Source: Caulobacter sp. FWC26 (lineage in GTDB: Bacteria; Pseudomonadota; Alphaproteobacteria; Caulobacterales; Caulobacteraceae). From it: a DNA stretch of 64,000 nt. Location: positions 4,442,001 to 4,506,000 of the forward strand of contig NZ_CP033875.1 in NCBI RefSeq assembly GCF_002742645.2. The letters run 5' to 3'. Under the pieces are notes generated by a model that worked only from the letters and a program-made list of their open reading frames with translations, was not told where the DNA came from and ran no database searches. Both the position numbers and the translations under genes were made by a program. The first letter of the stretch is position 1. Each line of letters opens with the position of its first letter. Shown one piece after another: positions 16,030-25,606 of the stretch.

Positions 16030-18156
16030 TCAGGCCCCCGGCGGAACCGGGAAGCCGCGCTTGCGCATCAGGGCCCCAATCTTGACGTCACGGCCCCGGA
16101 AGGCGCGGAACTGCTCGACCGGATCGATCGTGTTGCCCGCCGACATGATGTTCTCGTAAAGGCGCTTGGCGACGGCCTTGTCGTAGAAGCCGCCCGGGGC
16201 CTCTTGGAAGGCCTCGGCTGCGTCGGCGGTCAGGGTGTCGGACCACAGGTAGCTGTAGTAGCCCGCCGAGTAGCCGTCCCCGGAGAAGATGTGCCCGAAC
16301 TGCGGCGTGCGGTGCCGCATGACGATCTCCTTGGGCATGTTCAGCTTGGCCAGCTCCTCGCGCTCGAACGTGTCCGGATCGATGTCAGCGTCGCCGGCCA
16401 GATGCAGCTTCATGTCGATCAGGGCGCTGGCCAGATACTCGGTCGTTCCGAAACCCTCGCCGAACTTGCCGGCGGCCTCGATCCTGTCGACTAGGGCCTG
16501 CGGGATCGGCTTGCCGGTCTGATAATGGACGGCGAACTTGTTCAGCACCTGCGGGGTCGACAGCCAGTGCTCATTCAGCTGGCTGGGGAACTCGACATAG
16601 TCTCGCGCGACATTGGTGCCCGACACCGACGGATAGGTGGCGTTGGCGTTCAGGCCGTGGATGGCGTGGCCGAACTCGTGGAACAGGGTCGTGGCGTCAT
16701 CCCACGAGATCAGCACCGGCTCGCCCGGCTTGCCCTTGATGAAGTTGGAGTTGTTCGAGACGATCGTGGTGATCTCACCCTTGAACCGCTCCTGGCCGCG
16801 ATAAGCGTTCATCCAGGCGCCCGAGCGCTTGCCGGGGCGGGCGTAGGGATCGAAGTACCACAGCCCCACATGCTGTCCGCCGCGCGTCACCTCATAGACG
16901 GTGATGTCCTCGTGATAGACCGGCAGCCCCTCCAGCTTCTTGAATTCAAAGCCGTAGAGCTGGCCCGAGGCCCAGAACATGCCCTCGCGCAGCTTGTCCA
17001 GCTGCAGGTACGGCTTCACCTCGTTCATATCGAGGTCGTACTTCGCCTTACGCACCTTCTCGGCGTAGAAGCGGTAGTCCCAGGGCTCGAGCTTGAAGCC
17101 ACCCCCCTCCTTGTCGATGATCGCCTGCATGTCGGCCACATCGATGGCGACCTGGGCGATGGCCGGCTTCCACACCGCCTCCATCAGGGCCATGGCGTTC
17201 TCGGGCGTCTTGGCCATGGCGTTTTCCAGGCTCCAGTGCGCATGGGTCTTGTAGCCCAGCAGCTTGGCGCGTTCGGCCCGCAGCTTCAGGATCTTGGAGA
17301 TGATGGCGTTGTTGTCGGTCGCTCCGCCGTTGTCGCCGCGATTGACGAACGCGCGCCAGACCTTCTCGCGCGCGCCGCGCACCGGCGACTCGGCGAGGAA
17401 CGGATCAACGCTGGAGCGGGTGTTCACGATGACATGCTTGCCAGGGAGCTTGCGCTCGGCAGCGTTCAGGGCTGCGGCGGACTTCAGGGTCTCCGGCAGT
17501 CCGGCCAGATCGGCCTCGGACAGTTCGATCCAGGTGTTCTCGTCGGCCAGCAGGTTCTGGTTGAACTTGGTGTACAGCCCGGCCAGTTCGGTGTTGATCG
17601 CCCCGACCCGAGCCTTGGCCTGGGCGCTCAGCTTGGCGCCAGCGCGCACGAAGTTGGTGTAGTAGATCCACAGCACACGCTGCTGCTCGGACGTCAGCCT
17701 GGCCTTCTCGGGCCCGTCATAGACCGCCTGGATCCGGGCGAAGAGCGCGGCGTTCTGATTGATCTTGTCGCTATGCGCCGACAGCTTGGGGTCCATCTCG
17801 GACTCGACAGCCTGAAAGGCCGGCGTGCTCATGTTCGAGCCCCAGGTGAAGTAGTAGGTCAACACCGCGTTCAGCGTACGACCGGCGTCTTCCATCGCCG
17901 CGATGGTGTTCTCGAAGGTCGGGGCAGCCTTGTTACGAGTGATCGCATCGATCTCGGCTAGGTTCTCGGCCATGGCCGCCTCGAGCGCGGGCTTGAAGTG
18001 CTCGACCTTGATCTTGTCGAAGGCGGGCACGCCGCCATAGGGGCCGGTCCACTTCTGGAGCAGGGGATTGGTCGCTTGGGCCATGGCGAGACTGGGGTCC
18101 AGGGCGGTGATCGCGCCGACGGCGGCGGCCGAGGCGAGGAAGGTACGGCGTTGCAC
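16030..18156 (-). CDS. Exported M3-family zinc peptidase (peptidyl-dipeptidase Dcp-like)
   Basis: This 708-residue M3 metallopeptidase carries the zinc motif HEFGHAIHG at about residue 492, in the family context TLFHEFGHAIHGL, and the downstream glutamate region. Dcp-type enzymes remove C-terminal dipeptides from peptides. The N-terminus, MQRRTFLASAAAVGAITALD, has twin arginines followed by x-F-L and a hydrophobic stretch ending AMAQ. This points to Tat-dependent export, unlike cytoplasmic OpdA. The gene is divergent from murI across 122 bp. The M3 call is firm; the choice of Dcp over oligopeptidase A is based on length and motif context. Confidence 0.9.
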   Translation of the reverse strand: MQRRTFLASAAAVGAITALDPSLAMAQATNPLLQKWTGPYGGVPAFDKIKVEHFKPALEAAMAENLAEIDAITRNKAAPTFENTIAAMEDAGRTLNAVLTYYFTWGSNMSTPAFQAVESEMDPKLSAHSDKINQNAALFARIQAVYDGPEKARLTSEQQRVLWIYYTNFVRAGAKLSAQAKARVGAINTELAGLYTKFNQNLLADENTWIELSEADLAGLPETLKSAAALNAAERKLPGKHVIVNTRSSVDPFLAESPVRGAREKVWRAFVNRGDNGGATDNNAIISKILKLRAERAKLLGYKTHAHWSLENAMAKTPENAMALMEAVWKPAIAQVAIDVADMQAIIDKEGGGFKLEPWDYRFYAEKVRKAKYDLDMNEVKPYLQLDKLREGMFWASGQLYGFEFKKLEGLPVYHEDITVYEVTRGGQHVGLWYFDPYARPGKRSGAWMNAYRGQERFKGEITTIVSNNSNFIKGKPGEPVLISWDDATTLFHEFGHAIHGLNANATYPSVSGTNVARDYVEFPSQLNEHWLSTPQVLNKFAVHYQTGKPIPQALVDRIEAAGKFGEGFGTTEYLASALIDMKLHLAGDADIDPDTFEREELAKLNMPKEIVMRHRTPQFGHIFSGDGYSAGYYSYLWSDTLTADAAEAFQEAPGGFYDKAVAKRLYENIMSAGNTIDPVEQFRAFRGRDVKIGALMRKRGFPVPPGA

Positions 18157-18278
18157 GGAAAGCCTCCGAAAGCGGTTTGGCGGCGACCCTAGAGGAAGGC
18201 GGGCCAGCCGTCACATGACGGGACGGTAACCTCGCACGACGCGTGGACGGAAGCCCCGCGCAACGCTAAACCTGCCCC

Positions 18279-19127
18279 ATGATCGGCGTCTTTGACTCTG
18301 GCGTGGGCGGCCTCTCGGTCCACCGCGCCCTCGTGCAGCGTCTGCCCCAGGCGGACTTCACCTATCTGGCTGACCAGGCGAACGCGCCCTACGGCGTGCG
18401 GACCGGCGAGGACATCGTCGAGCTGACCAAGGCCGGCTGCGTGCGGCTGTTCGATCGCGGCGCCAGTCTGGTCGTTTTGGCCTGCAACACGGCCTCGGCC
18501 ATCGCCCTGCGCCGCCTGCAGCAAACCTGGTTGCCCGGCTACCGCAAGGAGATCGGCCGTCCGGTGAACATCCTCGGCATCATCGTGCCGACCATTGAGA
18601 AGGCTACGGGCCTGCCCTGGGAGCATGAGGCCGAGCGTCGCGGTGAAAAGGTACAGCAGCTGGACATTCTGGGCGTCTTCGCAACCCAGGCCACGGTGCG
18701 CTCGCGCGTCTATGAGATCGAGATCGATAAGCGCAAACAGGATCTGGCGGTGTTCTCCGAGGCGTGCCCGGAACTGGTCCCGCTGATCGAAGGCGACGCC
18801 AGCGTCGTCGAGATCGCCAAGGCTGTTGAGACCCACGTCCAGGCCCTGAAAACCCGCATCGGCCGCTATCCGGACCGTGTCGTGCTGGGCTGCACCCACT
18901 ATGAAATCATCGCCGACGTCTTCCGCGCCGCCCTGCCCGCGGGAACCCCGCTGATCCAGCAGCCGGCGGCCACGGCCGAAGGCTTGGCCCTCTATCTGGA
19001 GCGCCACCCCGAATATGATCCGGGGACGGGCGGCGGCTGCGTCTTCCTGACAACCGGAACGCCGGGTCCGCAGAACGGCCTGGTCCAGAGCTTCTGGGGC
19101 GCCCCGCTGGCGTTCGAGGCGGCTTAA
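18279..19127 (+). CDS. murI: Glutamate racemase
   Basis: This 282-residue enzyme interconverts L- and D-glutamate, supplying D-Glu for peptidoglycan. The N-terminal signature IGVFDSGVGGLSV and the two catalytic cysteines are present: Cys69 in VLACNTAS and Cys205 in VLGCTHYE. Length is close to the family norm of 260-290. The gene stands alone, followed by a repeat-containing spacer before ftsK. It fits the envelope theme of the region. Confidence 0.94.
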   Translation: MIGVFDSGVGGLSVHRALVQRLPQADFTYLADQANAPYGVRTGEDIVELTKAGCVRLFDRGASLVVLACNTASAIALRRLQQTWLPGYRKEIGRPVNILGIIVPTIEKATGLPWEHEAERRGEKVQQLDILGVFATQATVRSRVYEIEIDKRKQDLAVFSEACPELVPLIEGDASVVEIAKAVETHVQALKTRIGRYPDRVVLGCTHYEIIADVFRAALPAGTPLIQQPAATAEGLALYLERHPEYDPGTGGGCVFLTTGTPGPQNGLVQSFWGAPLAFEAA

Positions 19128-19187
19128 CGGCTCAGACAGGTCCGCTTTCGACGGCCATGCTTAAGACGGCTGTCGACCCATACTTGC

Positions 19188-19262
19188 CCCTTCCGCGCCT
19201 TCGGCGCTCCTCTCCCGGAGGGGGAAGAAGGGGCGCGAACCTTCCGCCCCCTGTGGGGGCGT
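19188..19262. repeat. Palindromic intergenic repeat between murI and ftsK
   Basis: The segment contains CCCCTTCC paired with GGGGAAG around a GCGCC-TTC-GGCGC core, then a perfect 7-bp dyad CGCCCCC-TGT-GGGGGCG at 19245-19261. Similar CCCCTCC/GGGGAGG elements occur at 46630-46780 and 48980-49095, so this is a dispersed repeat family. It may also end the murI transcript. Confidence 0.55.
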
Positions 19263-19309
19263 AAGGCCTGCAAGACCGCGACGTCATGACCAGCGTCCTA
19301 ACGGACGTC

Positions 19310-19325
19310 GTAAACAGCCCTTAAC
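19310..19325 (+). promoter_or_regulatory. Candidate CtrA box upstream of ftsK
   Basis: GTAA-N7-TTAAC lies about 75 bp before the ftsK start, one base from the CtrA consensus TTAA-N7-TTAAC. FtsK is needed at division, and cell-cycle control is expected in Caulobacter. This is a motif match only. Confidence 0.4.
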
Positions 19326-19400
19326 GCTCTTCGGGCACAACATCGCGGTTCGACCGGTTCCGCCGGTCCCGAGATACGTTGTTGAGTTCGGAGACTTTTC

Positions 19401-21857
19401 ATGGCGCGAGCCGCGCGGCGATCCACGACGGAGCTCCTTTGGGATGCGCTCCGTTATGGCTGGGCCCAGCCCTGGACGGCCCGGTTCCGGGGCGGGATCG
19501 TCACCGTCGTCGGGGCGATCCTGCTGCTGGCCATCGCCACCTACAACGCGACCGATCCGAGCTTCAACGCTGTCACGGACGAGCCGGCCCGCAACGCCCT
19601 GGGCGGCCTGGGCGCGGCGATTTCAGACATTCTGATGCAGTCCCTGGGCCTGTCGGCGTGGGGCATCGCGCTGCTGATGCTGGTGTTCGGCGTCACCCGC
19701 GTGGCGCAAGCCGACCCGGACGCGGACCGCAAGGACCTGCGCCAGCGGGCGCTGATCGGGGCGCTGGGCCTTCTGGCGCTGTCGGCCGTGCTGGCCGCTC
19801 CGCCGCCGCCCGCCATCTGGCAGCTGGAAAAGGGTCTGGGCGGCTTCTGGGGCGACTCCCTGCTGCACATGGTGGCCGCCGTCCTGCGGTTCGCCCATAT
19901 CCCCGGCGCGACGATCATCGCCGCCGTCCTGTTCGGGATCGCCGCCATCGCAGCCTTGGGGTTCGCCATCGGCGTGCGCGAGGTCGATCCCGACGCCATC
20001 CATGCCGCCGTCAGCAACGCCTTGCAGCCCCGCGCCCGTCCCGAGCCCGAGCCTGAGCCCGTGCCGGCGCCCAAGCCCGTCCGCGCCAAGCGCGAAAAGG
20101 CGGAGGCGGCTCCCAAACGCCCCGGTCGCCTGCCGCCGCTTGAGGCCGAAGACGACGAAACGCCGATCGCCGCAGCGCAACCGGCCACCGCGCCGCGCGC
20201 CTATACCCCACCGCCGGTTCAGGACGACGAAGACGACTTCGAAGACAGCCTGGACGCCCGGCCCATGGCCATCGCCAAGCCCAAGGGGACGGTGAAGGAG
20301 TCTGGTCGCGAGCAGCGCGAACAGCAGAAGGCGTTCGACTTCGAGGAAGACGCTGGCTTCCAGCTGCCGGAACTGGCCATGCTGGCCAAGTCCAAGCCGC
20401 GTTCGTCCGAGGTGGACGCTGCGGCTCTGCGCCAGAACGCCAGGCTGCTGGAGAGCGTGCTGGCCGAGTTCGGCGTCAAGGGTCAGATCGACCAGATCCG
20501 CCCCGGCCCCGTGGTCACCATGTACGAGCTGGTGCCAGCGCCAGGCGTGAAGACCGCGCGTGTCGTGGCCCTGGCCGATGATATCGCCCGCTCGATGAGC
20601 GTGATCTCCTGCCGCGTCGCCGTGGCCCAGGGCCGCAACGCCATCGGCATCGAAATGCCCAACCAGCGTCGCGAGACGGTCTATCTGCGCGATCTGCTGT
20701 CCAGCGCCGACTACGAGAAGGCCAGCCAGATCCTGCCCATGGCGCTGGGTGAGACCATCGGCGGCGAACCCTATATCGCCGACCTGGCCAAGATGCCCCA
20801 CCTGTTGATCGCCGGCACCACCGGCTCGGGCAAGTCGGTCGGCGTCAACGCCATGATCCTGTCGATCCTGTACAAGCTGCCGCCCGAGAAATGCCGCTTC
20901 ATCATGGTCGACCCCAAGATGCTAGAGCTGAGCGTTTACGACGGCATCCCGCACCTGCTCGCGCCCGTCGTCACCGATCCGAAGAAGGCCGTCGTGGCCC
21001 TGAAGTGGACGGTCCGCGAGATGGAGGACCGCTATCGCCGCATGTCCAAGATCGGCGTGCGCAACATCGGCGGCTATAACGAGAAGGCCAACGAGGCGGC
21101 CGCCAAGGGCGAGCACTTCGAGCGCACGGTCCAGACCGGCTTCGACGACGCCGGCCGGCCGATCTACGAGACCGAGCAGATCCGCCCAGAGCCGATGCCC
21201 TATCTCGTCGTGGTCATCGACGAGGTCGCCGACCTGATGATGGTGGCCGGCAAGGACATCGAAGGCGCCGTGCAGCGTCTGGCCCAGATGGCCCGCGCCG
21301 CCGGCATCCACCTGATCATGGCCACCCAGCGGCCCTCGGTCGACGTCATCACCGGCACCATCAAGGCCAACTTCCCGACCCGGATCAGCTTCCAGGTCAC
21401 CAGCAAGATCGACGCCCGCACCATCCTGGGCGAGCAGGGCGCCGAGCAGCTGCTGGGCCAGGGCGACATGCTCTACATGGCCGGCGGCGGGCGCATCACC
21501 CGCCTGCACGGTCCGTTCGTGTCGGACGGCGAGGTCGAGCAGGTCGCAAAATTCCTGCGCGACCAGGGCATTCCGCAGTATCTGGAAGAAGTCACCGCCG
21601 GCGGCGACGAGGAACAGGAAGAAGCCATCGAGGGCGCGTTCTCGGGCGAAGGCGGCGCCAACGACCTCTACGATCACGCGGTCGCCGTGGTCACCCGCGA
21701 CCGCAAGGCCTCGACCAGCTACATCCAGCGCCGCCTGCAGATCGGCTACAACCGCGCCGCCTCGCTGATGGAGCGGATGGAGAAGGAAGGGGTCGTCGGC
21801 GCCGCCAACCACGCCGGCAAGCGCGAGATCCTGGCGCCGCCGCCCCCGCCGCTGTGA
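19401..21857 (+). CDS. ftsK: FtsK DNA translocase of the division septum
   Basis: This 818-residue protein couples chromosome segregation to division. The N-terminal 210 residues contain about four transmembrane helices that anchor it at the septum. A Pro/Glu/Lys-rich linker follows (about 210-340). The RecA-like motor has Walker [11 protein letters not shown] (from residue 472) and Walker [15 protein letters not shown]. The C-terminal gamma winged helix ([24 protein letters not shown]) reads KOPS sequences and contacts XerD. The start is ATG 19401, preceded by a purine-rich GGAGAC. A candidate CtrA box lies upstream. Length is typical of Caulobacter FtsK. Confidence 0.95.
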   Translation: MARAARRSTTELLWDALRYGWAQPWTARFRGGIVTVVGAILLLAIATYNATDPSFNAVTDEPARNALGGLGAAISDILMQSLGLSAWGIALLMLVFGVTRVAQADPDADRKDLRQRALIGALGLLALSAVLAAPPPPAIWQLEKGLGGFWGDSLLHMVAAVLRFAHIPGATIIAAVLFGIAAIAALGFAIGVREVDPDAIHAAVSNALQPRARPEPEPEPVPAPKPVRAKREKAEAAPKRPGRLPPLEAEDDETPIAAAQPATAPRAYTPPPVQDDEDDFEDSLDARPMAIAKPKGTVKESGREQREQQKAFDFEEDAGFQLPELAMLAKSKPRSSEVDAAALRQNARLLESVLAEFGVKGQIDQIRPGPVVTMYELVPAPGVKTARVVALADDIARSMSVISCRVAVAQGRNAIGIEMPNQRRETVYLRDLLSSADYEKASQILPMALGETIGGEPYIADLAKMPHLLIAGTTGSGKSVGVNAMILSILYKLPPEKCRFIMVDPKMLELSVYDGIPHLLAPVVTDPKKAVVALKWTVREMEDRYRRMSKIGVRNIGGYNEKANEAAAKGEHFERTVQTGFDDAGRPIYETEQIRPEPMPYLVVVIDEVADLMMVAGKDIEGAVQRLAQMARAAGIHLIMATQRPSVDVITGTIKANFPTRISFQVTSKIDARTILGEQGAEQLLGQGDMLYMAGGGRITRLHGPFVSDGEVEQVAKFLRDQGIPQYLEEVTAGGDEEQEEAIEGAFSGEGGANDLYDHAVAVVTRDRKASTSYIQRRLQIGYNRAASLMERMEKEGVVGAANHAGKREILAPPPPPL

Positions 21858-21865
21858 TTTTCATC

Positions 21866-21993
21866 CCGATCTTCCCGGCGAAGGCCGGGATCCAGATGCC
21901 AAGGCGGCTGTGTCCCGAAAGGATCACAAGTGTCTTTGCCTGCGCCTTGCAGCTCTACGATCTGGGCCCCGGCCTTCGCCGGGGAGGTCGGGT
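21866..21993. repeat. Pair of inverted REP-like palindromes between ftsK and lolA
   Basis: CCCGGC-GAAG-GCCGGG (21874-21889) followed by ATCCAGAT is mirrored by ATCTGG and CCCCGGC-CTTC-GCCGGGG (21967-21984). The two copies are in opposite orientation, as in BIME arrangements. They lie after ftsK and may stabilise or end its mRNA. Confidence 0.65.
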
Positions 21994-22125
21994 AAAAATG
22001 AAGCAACCTTCGCCTTGGCTGCGGCGTTCCGCACGCTCCCAACCTGAACAAGGCTTCATCGGGCCGCCGGAAAATGGCCTTGCGGCGGCCTTCGCGGAGG
22101 CCAAGGTTGAGGCTAAGGAGTCCAT

Positions 22126-22785
22126 ATGACGACACGCCGTACCCTCCTGGCGGCCGGCCTCGCCGCCGCCCTCGCCTCGCCCGCCCTGGTCTCCCCGGCC
22201 TGGGCCCAGGGCTCGACCGCGCCGGTTCCGGCCAAGCTGACCGCCGAGCAGAAGGCCCTGCTGGACAAGGCCACCGCCTACATTCAGGGGCTATCCTCGG
22301 CGAAAGGTCGTTTCGTACAGACCGATCAGCGCGGAACCCAGACTCAAGGGACCTTCTACCTGCAGCGTCCCGGCAAGGCGCGGTTCGCCTATGACCCGCC
22401 TGCGGGCCTGCTGGTCGTCAGCAACGGCAATAACGTCAACATCTTCGACAGCCGGCTGAAGACTTATGAGAGCTATCCGCTCAGCAAGACGCCGCTGAAC
22501 CTGCTGCTGGCGCGCGAAGTCCGCCTGGACCGAGGCGTGGTGATCACCGACGTGCGCCCGCTGGCCGATGGCTTCACGATTGTGGCTCAGGACGCCAAGC
22601 GGCAGGCCTTGGGCCGCATCTCGATCGATTTTTCCAACAGCCCCGTCGGCCTGATGGGCTGGACGGTCACCGATATCAAGGGCGGTCAGATCCGGGTTCG
22701 CCTCGCCGATTTCGCCGAGACGGCGGATCTCGATCCCAAGCTCTTTGTCCTGACCGACCCCCGCCGCAAGGTGGGTAAGCCCTGA
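22126..22785 (+). CDS. lolA: LolA-type outer-membrane lipoprotein carrier
   Basis: This 219-residue periplasmic protein carries lipoproteins from the LolCDE transporter to the outer membrane. The signal peptide is unusual in starting MTTRRTLLAAGLAAALASPA, with twin arginines, and ends AWAQ. LolA-type blocks follow: GRFVQTDQRGTQTQGTFYLQ, GKARFAYDPPAGLLVVSNGN and the final DPKLFVLTDPR. A LolA downstream of ftsK is a conserved bacterial arrangement. No LolB is present, as usual for alphaproteobacteria. The gene is 268 bp from ftsK, across a repeat pair. Confidence 0.9.
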   Translation: MTTRRTLLAAGLAAALASPALVSPAWAQGSTAPVPAKLTAEQKALLDKATAYIQGLSSAKGRFVQTDQRGTQTQGTFYLQRPGKARFAYDPPAGLLVVSNGNNVNIFDSRLKTYESYPLSKTPLNLLLAREVRLDRGVVITDVRPLADGFTIVAQDAKRQALGRISIDFSNSPVGLMGWTVTDIKGGQIRVRLADFAETADLDPKLFVLTDPRRKVGKP

Positions 22786-22838
22786 CCCGGACGAATTGTG
22801 ACATTCTCACAACAGGCAAGAATCAACCGACATTCCGC

Positions 22839-22867
22839 TTGACTAAAAATTAGGACGTGGCATATTT
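22839..22867 (+). promoter_or_regulatory. Promoter of the candidate small RNA between lolA and xthA
   Basis: A -35-like TTGACT at 22839-22844 is followed after 16-17 bp by an AT-rich -10 region CATATTTA (from 22861), in a locally AT-rich patch unlike the surrounding DNA. Transcription would start at about 22873-22876. Confidence 0.5.
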
Positions 22868-22872
22868 AACAC

Positions 22873-22989
22873 GCATGGCGATGAGCGACCGACCCGCTCC
22901 TCGCGAACCGTGCCGGATCCTATCCCCTCCCGGCGGCGGCATGAGAGACTAGACTTTCGCCCCAGCGCTCGATGCGCTGGGGCGTTTTT
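22873..22989 (+). ncRNA. Candidate small RNA (or leaderless 25-residue peptide gene)
   Basis: A compact unit of about 115 nt runs from the promoter above to a strong terminator. Within it, GCCGG/CCGGC (22912-22916 with 22930-22934) presents a 13-nt C-rich loop containing CCCCTC, complementary to ribosome-binding sites. Such C-rich loops are typical of alphaproteobacterial trans-acting sRNAs. Alternatively, ATG 22875 to TAG 22952 encodes a 25-residue peptide (MAMSDRPAPREP then CRILSPPGGGMRD) that would be leaderless, with no ribosome-binding site. I cannot tell which, and I do not recognise an Rfam family. Confidence 0.5.
22958..22989 (+). terminator. Strong intrinsic terminator of the small RNA unit
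   Basis: An 11-bp perfect stem, CGCCCCAGCGC with GCGCTGGGGCG, has a TCGAT loop and runs into TTTTTC. A near-identical second copy lies at 23020-23050. Confidence 0.88.
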
Positions 22990-23050
22990 CTTGGCGCGCC
23001 GACCCAAGGTCGGCTGGGGCCAGCGCTCGATGCGCCGGGGCGTTTTTCTT
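22962..23050 (+). repeat. Tandem duplication of the terminator sequence
   Basis: A 31-nt segment at 22962-22992, including the terminator loop and T-run, recurs at 23020-23050 with one T-to-C change. Between them sits a third hairpin, CCGACC-CAA-GGTCGG (22999-23013). The single change and lost flanking bases weaken the stem of the second copy. Confidence 0.8.
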
Positions 23051-23083
23051 TTCGGTCCCCGAAAACCGCGATACAGCCAGGCC

Positions 23084-23890
23084 ATGCGCCTCCGTATCGC
23101 CACCTGGAACGTCAATTCCGTCCGCCTCCGCGCCGAGCAGGCCGCCCGCTTCGTCGACGAGCAGGCTCCGGACGTCCTGTGCATGCAGGAGATCAAGTGC
23201 CAGGAGGGCGAGTTCCCGCGGGAAGCCTTCGAGGCCATGGGCCTGCCGCATCTGAAGATCGCCGGCCAGAAGGGCTGGCACGGGGTGGCGATCGCCTCGC
23301 GCCTGCCGATAGAGGATGTCCCGACCTTGATGAACTGCCGCGAGGGCCACGCCCGCTGCGTGGCGGTCAAGGTGGCCGGCGTCGAGATCCAGAACTTCTA
23401 CATCCCCGCCGGCGGCGACCTGCCGGACCGCGTCGCCAATCCCAAGTTCGACCACAAGCTCGACTTCTACGAGACCCTGACAGCGGCCCTGAAGCAGCGC
23501 GACCCCAAGGCGCCCCTAATCGTCACCGGCGATCTGAACATCGCGCCGGGCGAAAACGATGTCTGGAGCCACCGGCAGATGCTCAAGGTGGTCAGCCACA
23601 CGCCGCCTGAGCTGGAAGCCTTCGAGGCGCTGATCAAGTCGATGGACCTGCTGGACCTGCCGCGCCTCGCGACCCCGGAGCCGGAGAAACTGTTTTCCTG
23701 GTGGAGCTATCGCGCCGCCGACTTCCGTAAGTCCAATCGCGGTCTGCGCCTGGACCACATCCTGGCCAGCCCCGGCCTTCGCGACGCCGCGATCCTCGAC
23801 GGCAAGGTCTCCTCGCGGGTTCACGACGATGTCCGCGAATGGGAACGCCCCAGCGACCACGCCCCGGTCACGGCTGACCTGAAGGTATAG
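23084..23890 (+). CDS. xthA: Exodeoxyribonuclease III (AP endonuclease)
   Basis: This 268-residue enzyme cleaves at abasic sites in base-excision repair and has 3'-5' exonuclease activity. Motifs run in order: ATWNVNSVRLR at the start, CMQEIKCQ with the metal-binding Glu, TGDLNIAP and the C-terminal LDHILASP and PSDHAPV. ATG 23084 gives the family N-terminus; the frame is open upstream through the terminator repeats, which is not coding. It converges on mutM, another base-excision-repair gene, 7 bp away. Confidence 0.93.
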   Translation: MRLRIATWNVNSVRLRAEQAARFVDEQAPDVLCMQEIKCQEGEFPREAFEAMGLPHLKIAGQKGWHGVAIASRLPIEDVPTLMNCREGHARCVAVKVAGVEIQNFYIPAGGDLPDRVANPKFDHKLDFYETLTAALKQRDPKAPLIVTGDLNIAPGENDVWSHRQMLKVVSHTPPELEAFEALIKSMDLLDLPRLATPEPEKLFSWWSYRAADFRKSNRGLRLDHILASPGLRDAAILDGKVSSRVHDDVREWERPSDHAPVTADLKV

Positions 23891-23897
23891 CGCGGCT

Positions 23898-24761
23898 TCA
23901 GACCTGGCAGACCGGGCAGTAGAAGGTCGAGCGCCCCGCCTGAACCTGACGGGCGATCACACCCTTGCAGCCCGACGTCGGGCACGGCTCGCCCTCGCGG
24001 TCATAGACACGGAAACGGTGCTGGAAATAGCCCAGCGCGCCGTCGGCGGCGGCGAAGTCCTTCAGCGTGGAGCCGCCGACCTCGACCGCCTCGGCCAGCA
24101 CGTCCTTGATCGCGGCTGTGAGCGGCGCGAGCCGCTTGCGCGCGATGCCGCCCGACGGTTTGAACGGCGAGATTCCCGACCGGTGCAGGGCCTCGCAGAC
24201 ATAGATGTTGCCCAGACCCGCGACCGTGCGCTGGTCCAAAAGCAGGGTCTTGGGCCCTTGCTTGCGATTGGCGAACGCCCTTTCCAGCGTGCGGGCGTCG
24301 AACCCTTCTTCCAAGGGCTCCGGCCCCATGGTCGCGAACCAGGGGTGATGGGTCACGCGGTCGGTCGGGATCAGGTCCATGAAGCCAAAGCGGCGGGGAT
24401 CGAAATAGGTGATCGTTGCGCCATCCTCGGTCTGGAGCACGACATGGGCGTGCTTGTCGTCGGGCGTGACCTCGCGGGCGAAGTCGCCCGGCCGTACGGT
24501 CCCCTCCGGCGCCGCGATTTCGAAGCGCCCGGTCATGCCCAGGTGCATCACCAGGGTGTCGCCCCGGTCGAGCGGAGCCAGGATATATTTGGCCCGCCGA
24601 TCCAGGCGCAGGATCCGCGCACCCGTCAGTCGCTGCACGAAACCGTCGGGCAGCGGGAAGCGCAGGTCGGGCCGATTGGCGCGGACGTTGGAAAGACGCG
24701 CCCCGGACAAAACGGGCTCCAGCCCCCGGCGGACGGTCTCGACTTCGGGCAATTCAGGCAC
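23898..24761 (-). CDS. mutM: Formamidopyrimidine-DNA glycosylase (Fpg/MutM)
   Basis: This 287-residue bifunctional glycosylase/AP lyase removes 8-oxoguanine. The start is GTG 24761, which yields the required N-terminus PELPEVETVRRGLEP after Met removal, with catalytic Pro and Glu. Longer reading upstream would destroy that N-terminus and is rejected. The helix-two-turn-helix and the C-terminal zinc finger (CPTSGC with YCPVC) are intact. It is divergent from ubiE, 82 bp apart. Confidence 0.94.
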   Translation of the reverse strand: MPELPEVETVRRGLEPVLSGARLSNVRANRPDLRFPLPDGFVQRLTGARILRLDRRAKYILAPLDRGDTLVMHLGMTGRFEIAAPEGTVRPGDFAREVTPDDKHAHVVLQTEDGATITYFDPRRFGFMDLIPTDRVTHHPWFATMGPEPLEEGFDARTLERAFANRKQGPKTLLLDQRTVAGLGNIYVCEALHRSGISPFKPSGGIARKRLAPLTAAIKDVLAEAVEVGGSTLKDFAAADGALGYFQHRFRVYDREGEPCPTSGCKGVIARQVQAGRSTFYCPVCQV

Positions 24762-24843
24762 GGGGATCCTTCGGCGGATGACGGCGGGCGTGTCGCGGGC
24801 TAATAGCGGACTTAAGATATAGAAAGTCCGGCCCAAAGACGTC

Positions 24844-25602
24844 ATGAGCAACACCTCCGCCAGCTTCGGTTTCAAGGATGTCGACGCCTCGCAGAAGGCG
24901 GGTCTGGTGCGCGGGGTCTTCGACCGCGTCGCCAAGAACTACGACATCATGAACGACCTGATGAGCGGCGGCGTCCACCGGCTGTGGAAGGACGCGGTGG
25001 CCGCGCGCCTCAACCCGCAGCCGGGCGAAGTGATCATCGACTGCGCCGGCGGCACCGGCGACATGGCGCGCCGCTTCGCGAAGATGGCGCGCAAGGCTCA
25101 GGAACGCCGGGGCGGCCCCGACGCGACGATCAACATCATCGACTACAACGCCGAGATGATCATGGCCGGCATCGAGCGGGGTGGCGAACCGGAAATCACC
25201 TGGACGGTCGGCGACGCCCAACGCCTGCCGCTGCCGGACGCCTATGCCGACGCCTATGTGATCTCGTTCGGCATCCGCAACGTGACCGACATCGACGCGG
25301 CGCTGCGCGAAGCCCGCAGGGTGCTCAAGCCGGGCGGTCGCTTCCTGTGCCTGGAATTCTCGCGGCCAGTCACCGAACCGCTGGCCAAGGCCTATGACGC
25401 CTACAGCTTCAAGGTCATCCCGCAGGTCGGCGAGTGGGTGGCCAAGGATCGCGATGCGTACCAGTACCTGGTCGAGAGCATCCGTCGCTTCCCCGACCAA
25501 CGCACCTTCGCGGCCATGATCGAGGCTGCGGGCTTCAAGCGCGTCACCTTCACTAACTTTACGGGCGGCGTCGCGGCCCTGCACCAGGGTTGGGCGATCT
25601 AG
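24844..25602 (+). CDS. ubiE: Ubiquinone/menaquinone methyltransferase UbiE
   Basis: This 252-residue SAM-dependent C-methyltransferase acts in ubiquinone synthesis. Signatures are [18 protein letters not shown], the SAM-binding [10 protein letters not shown], and [17 protein letters not shown]. Length is normal. It is followed 4 bp later by ubiB, so the two ubiquinone genes form an operon. Confidence 0.94.
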   Translation: MSNTSASFGFKDVDASQKAGLVRGVFDRVAKNYDIMNDLMSGGVHRLWKDAVAARLNPQPGEVIIDCAGGTGDMARRFAKMARKAQERRGGPDATINIIDYNAEMIMAGIERGGEPEITWTVGDAQRLPLPDAYADAYVISFGIRNVTDIDAALREARRVLKPGGRFLCLEFSRPVTEPLAKAYDAYSFKVIPQVGEWVAKDRDAYQYLVESIRRFPDQRTFAAMIEAAGFKRVTFTNFTGGVAALHQGWAI

Positions 25603-25606
25603 AACG

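Noticed and set aside
24762..24935. Longer N-terminus for mutM
   Set aside because: Fpg must begin with PELPE after Met removal; the upstream residues would block the catalytic Pro.
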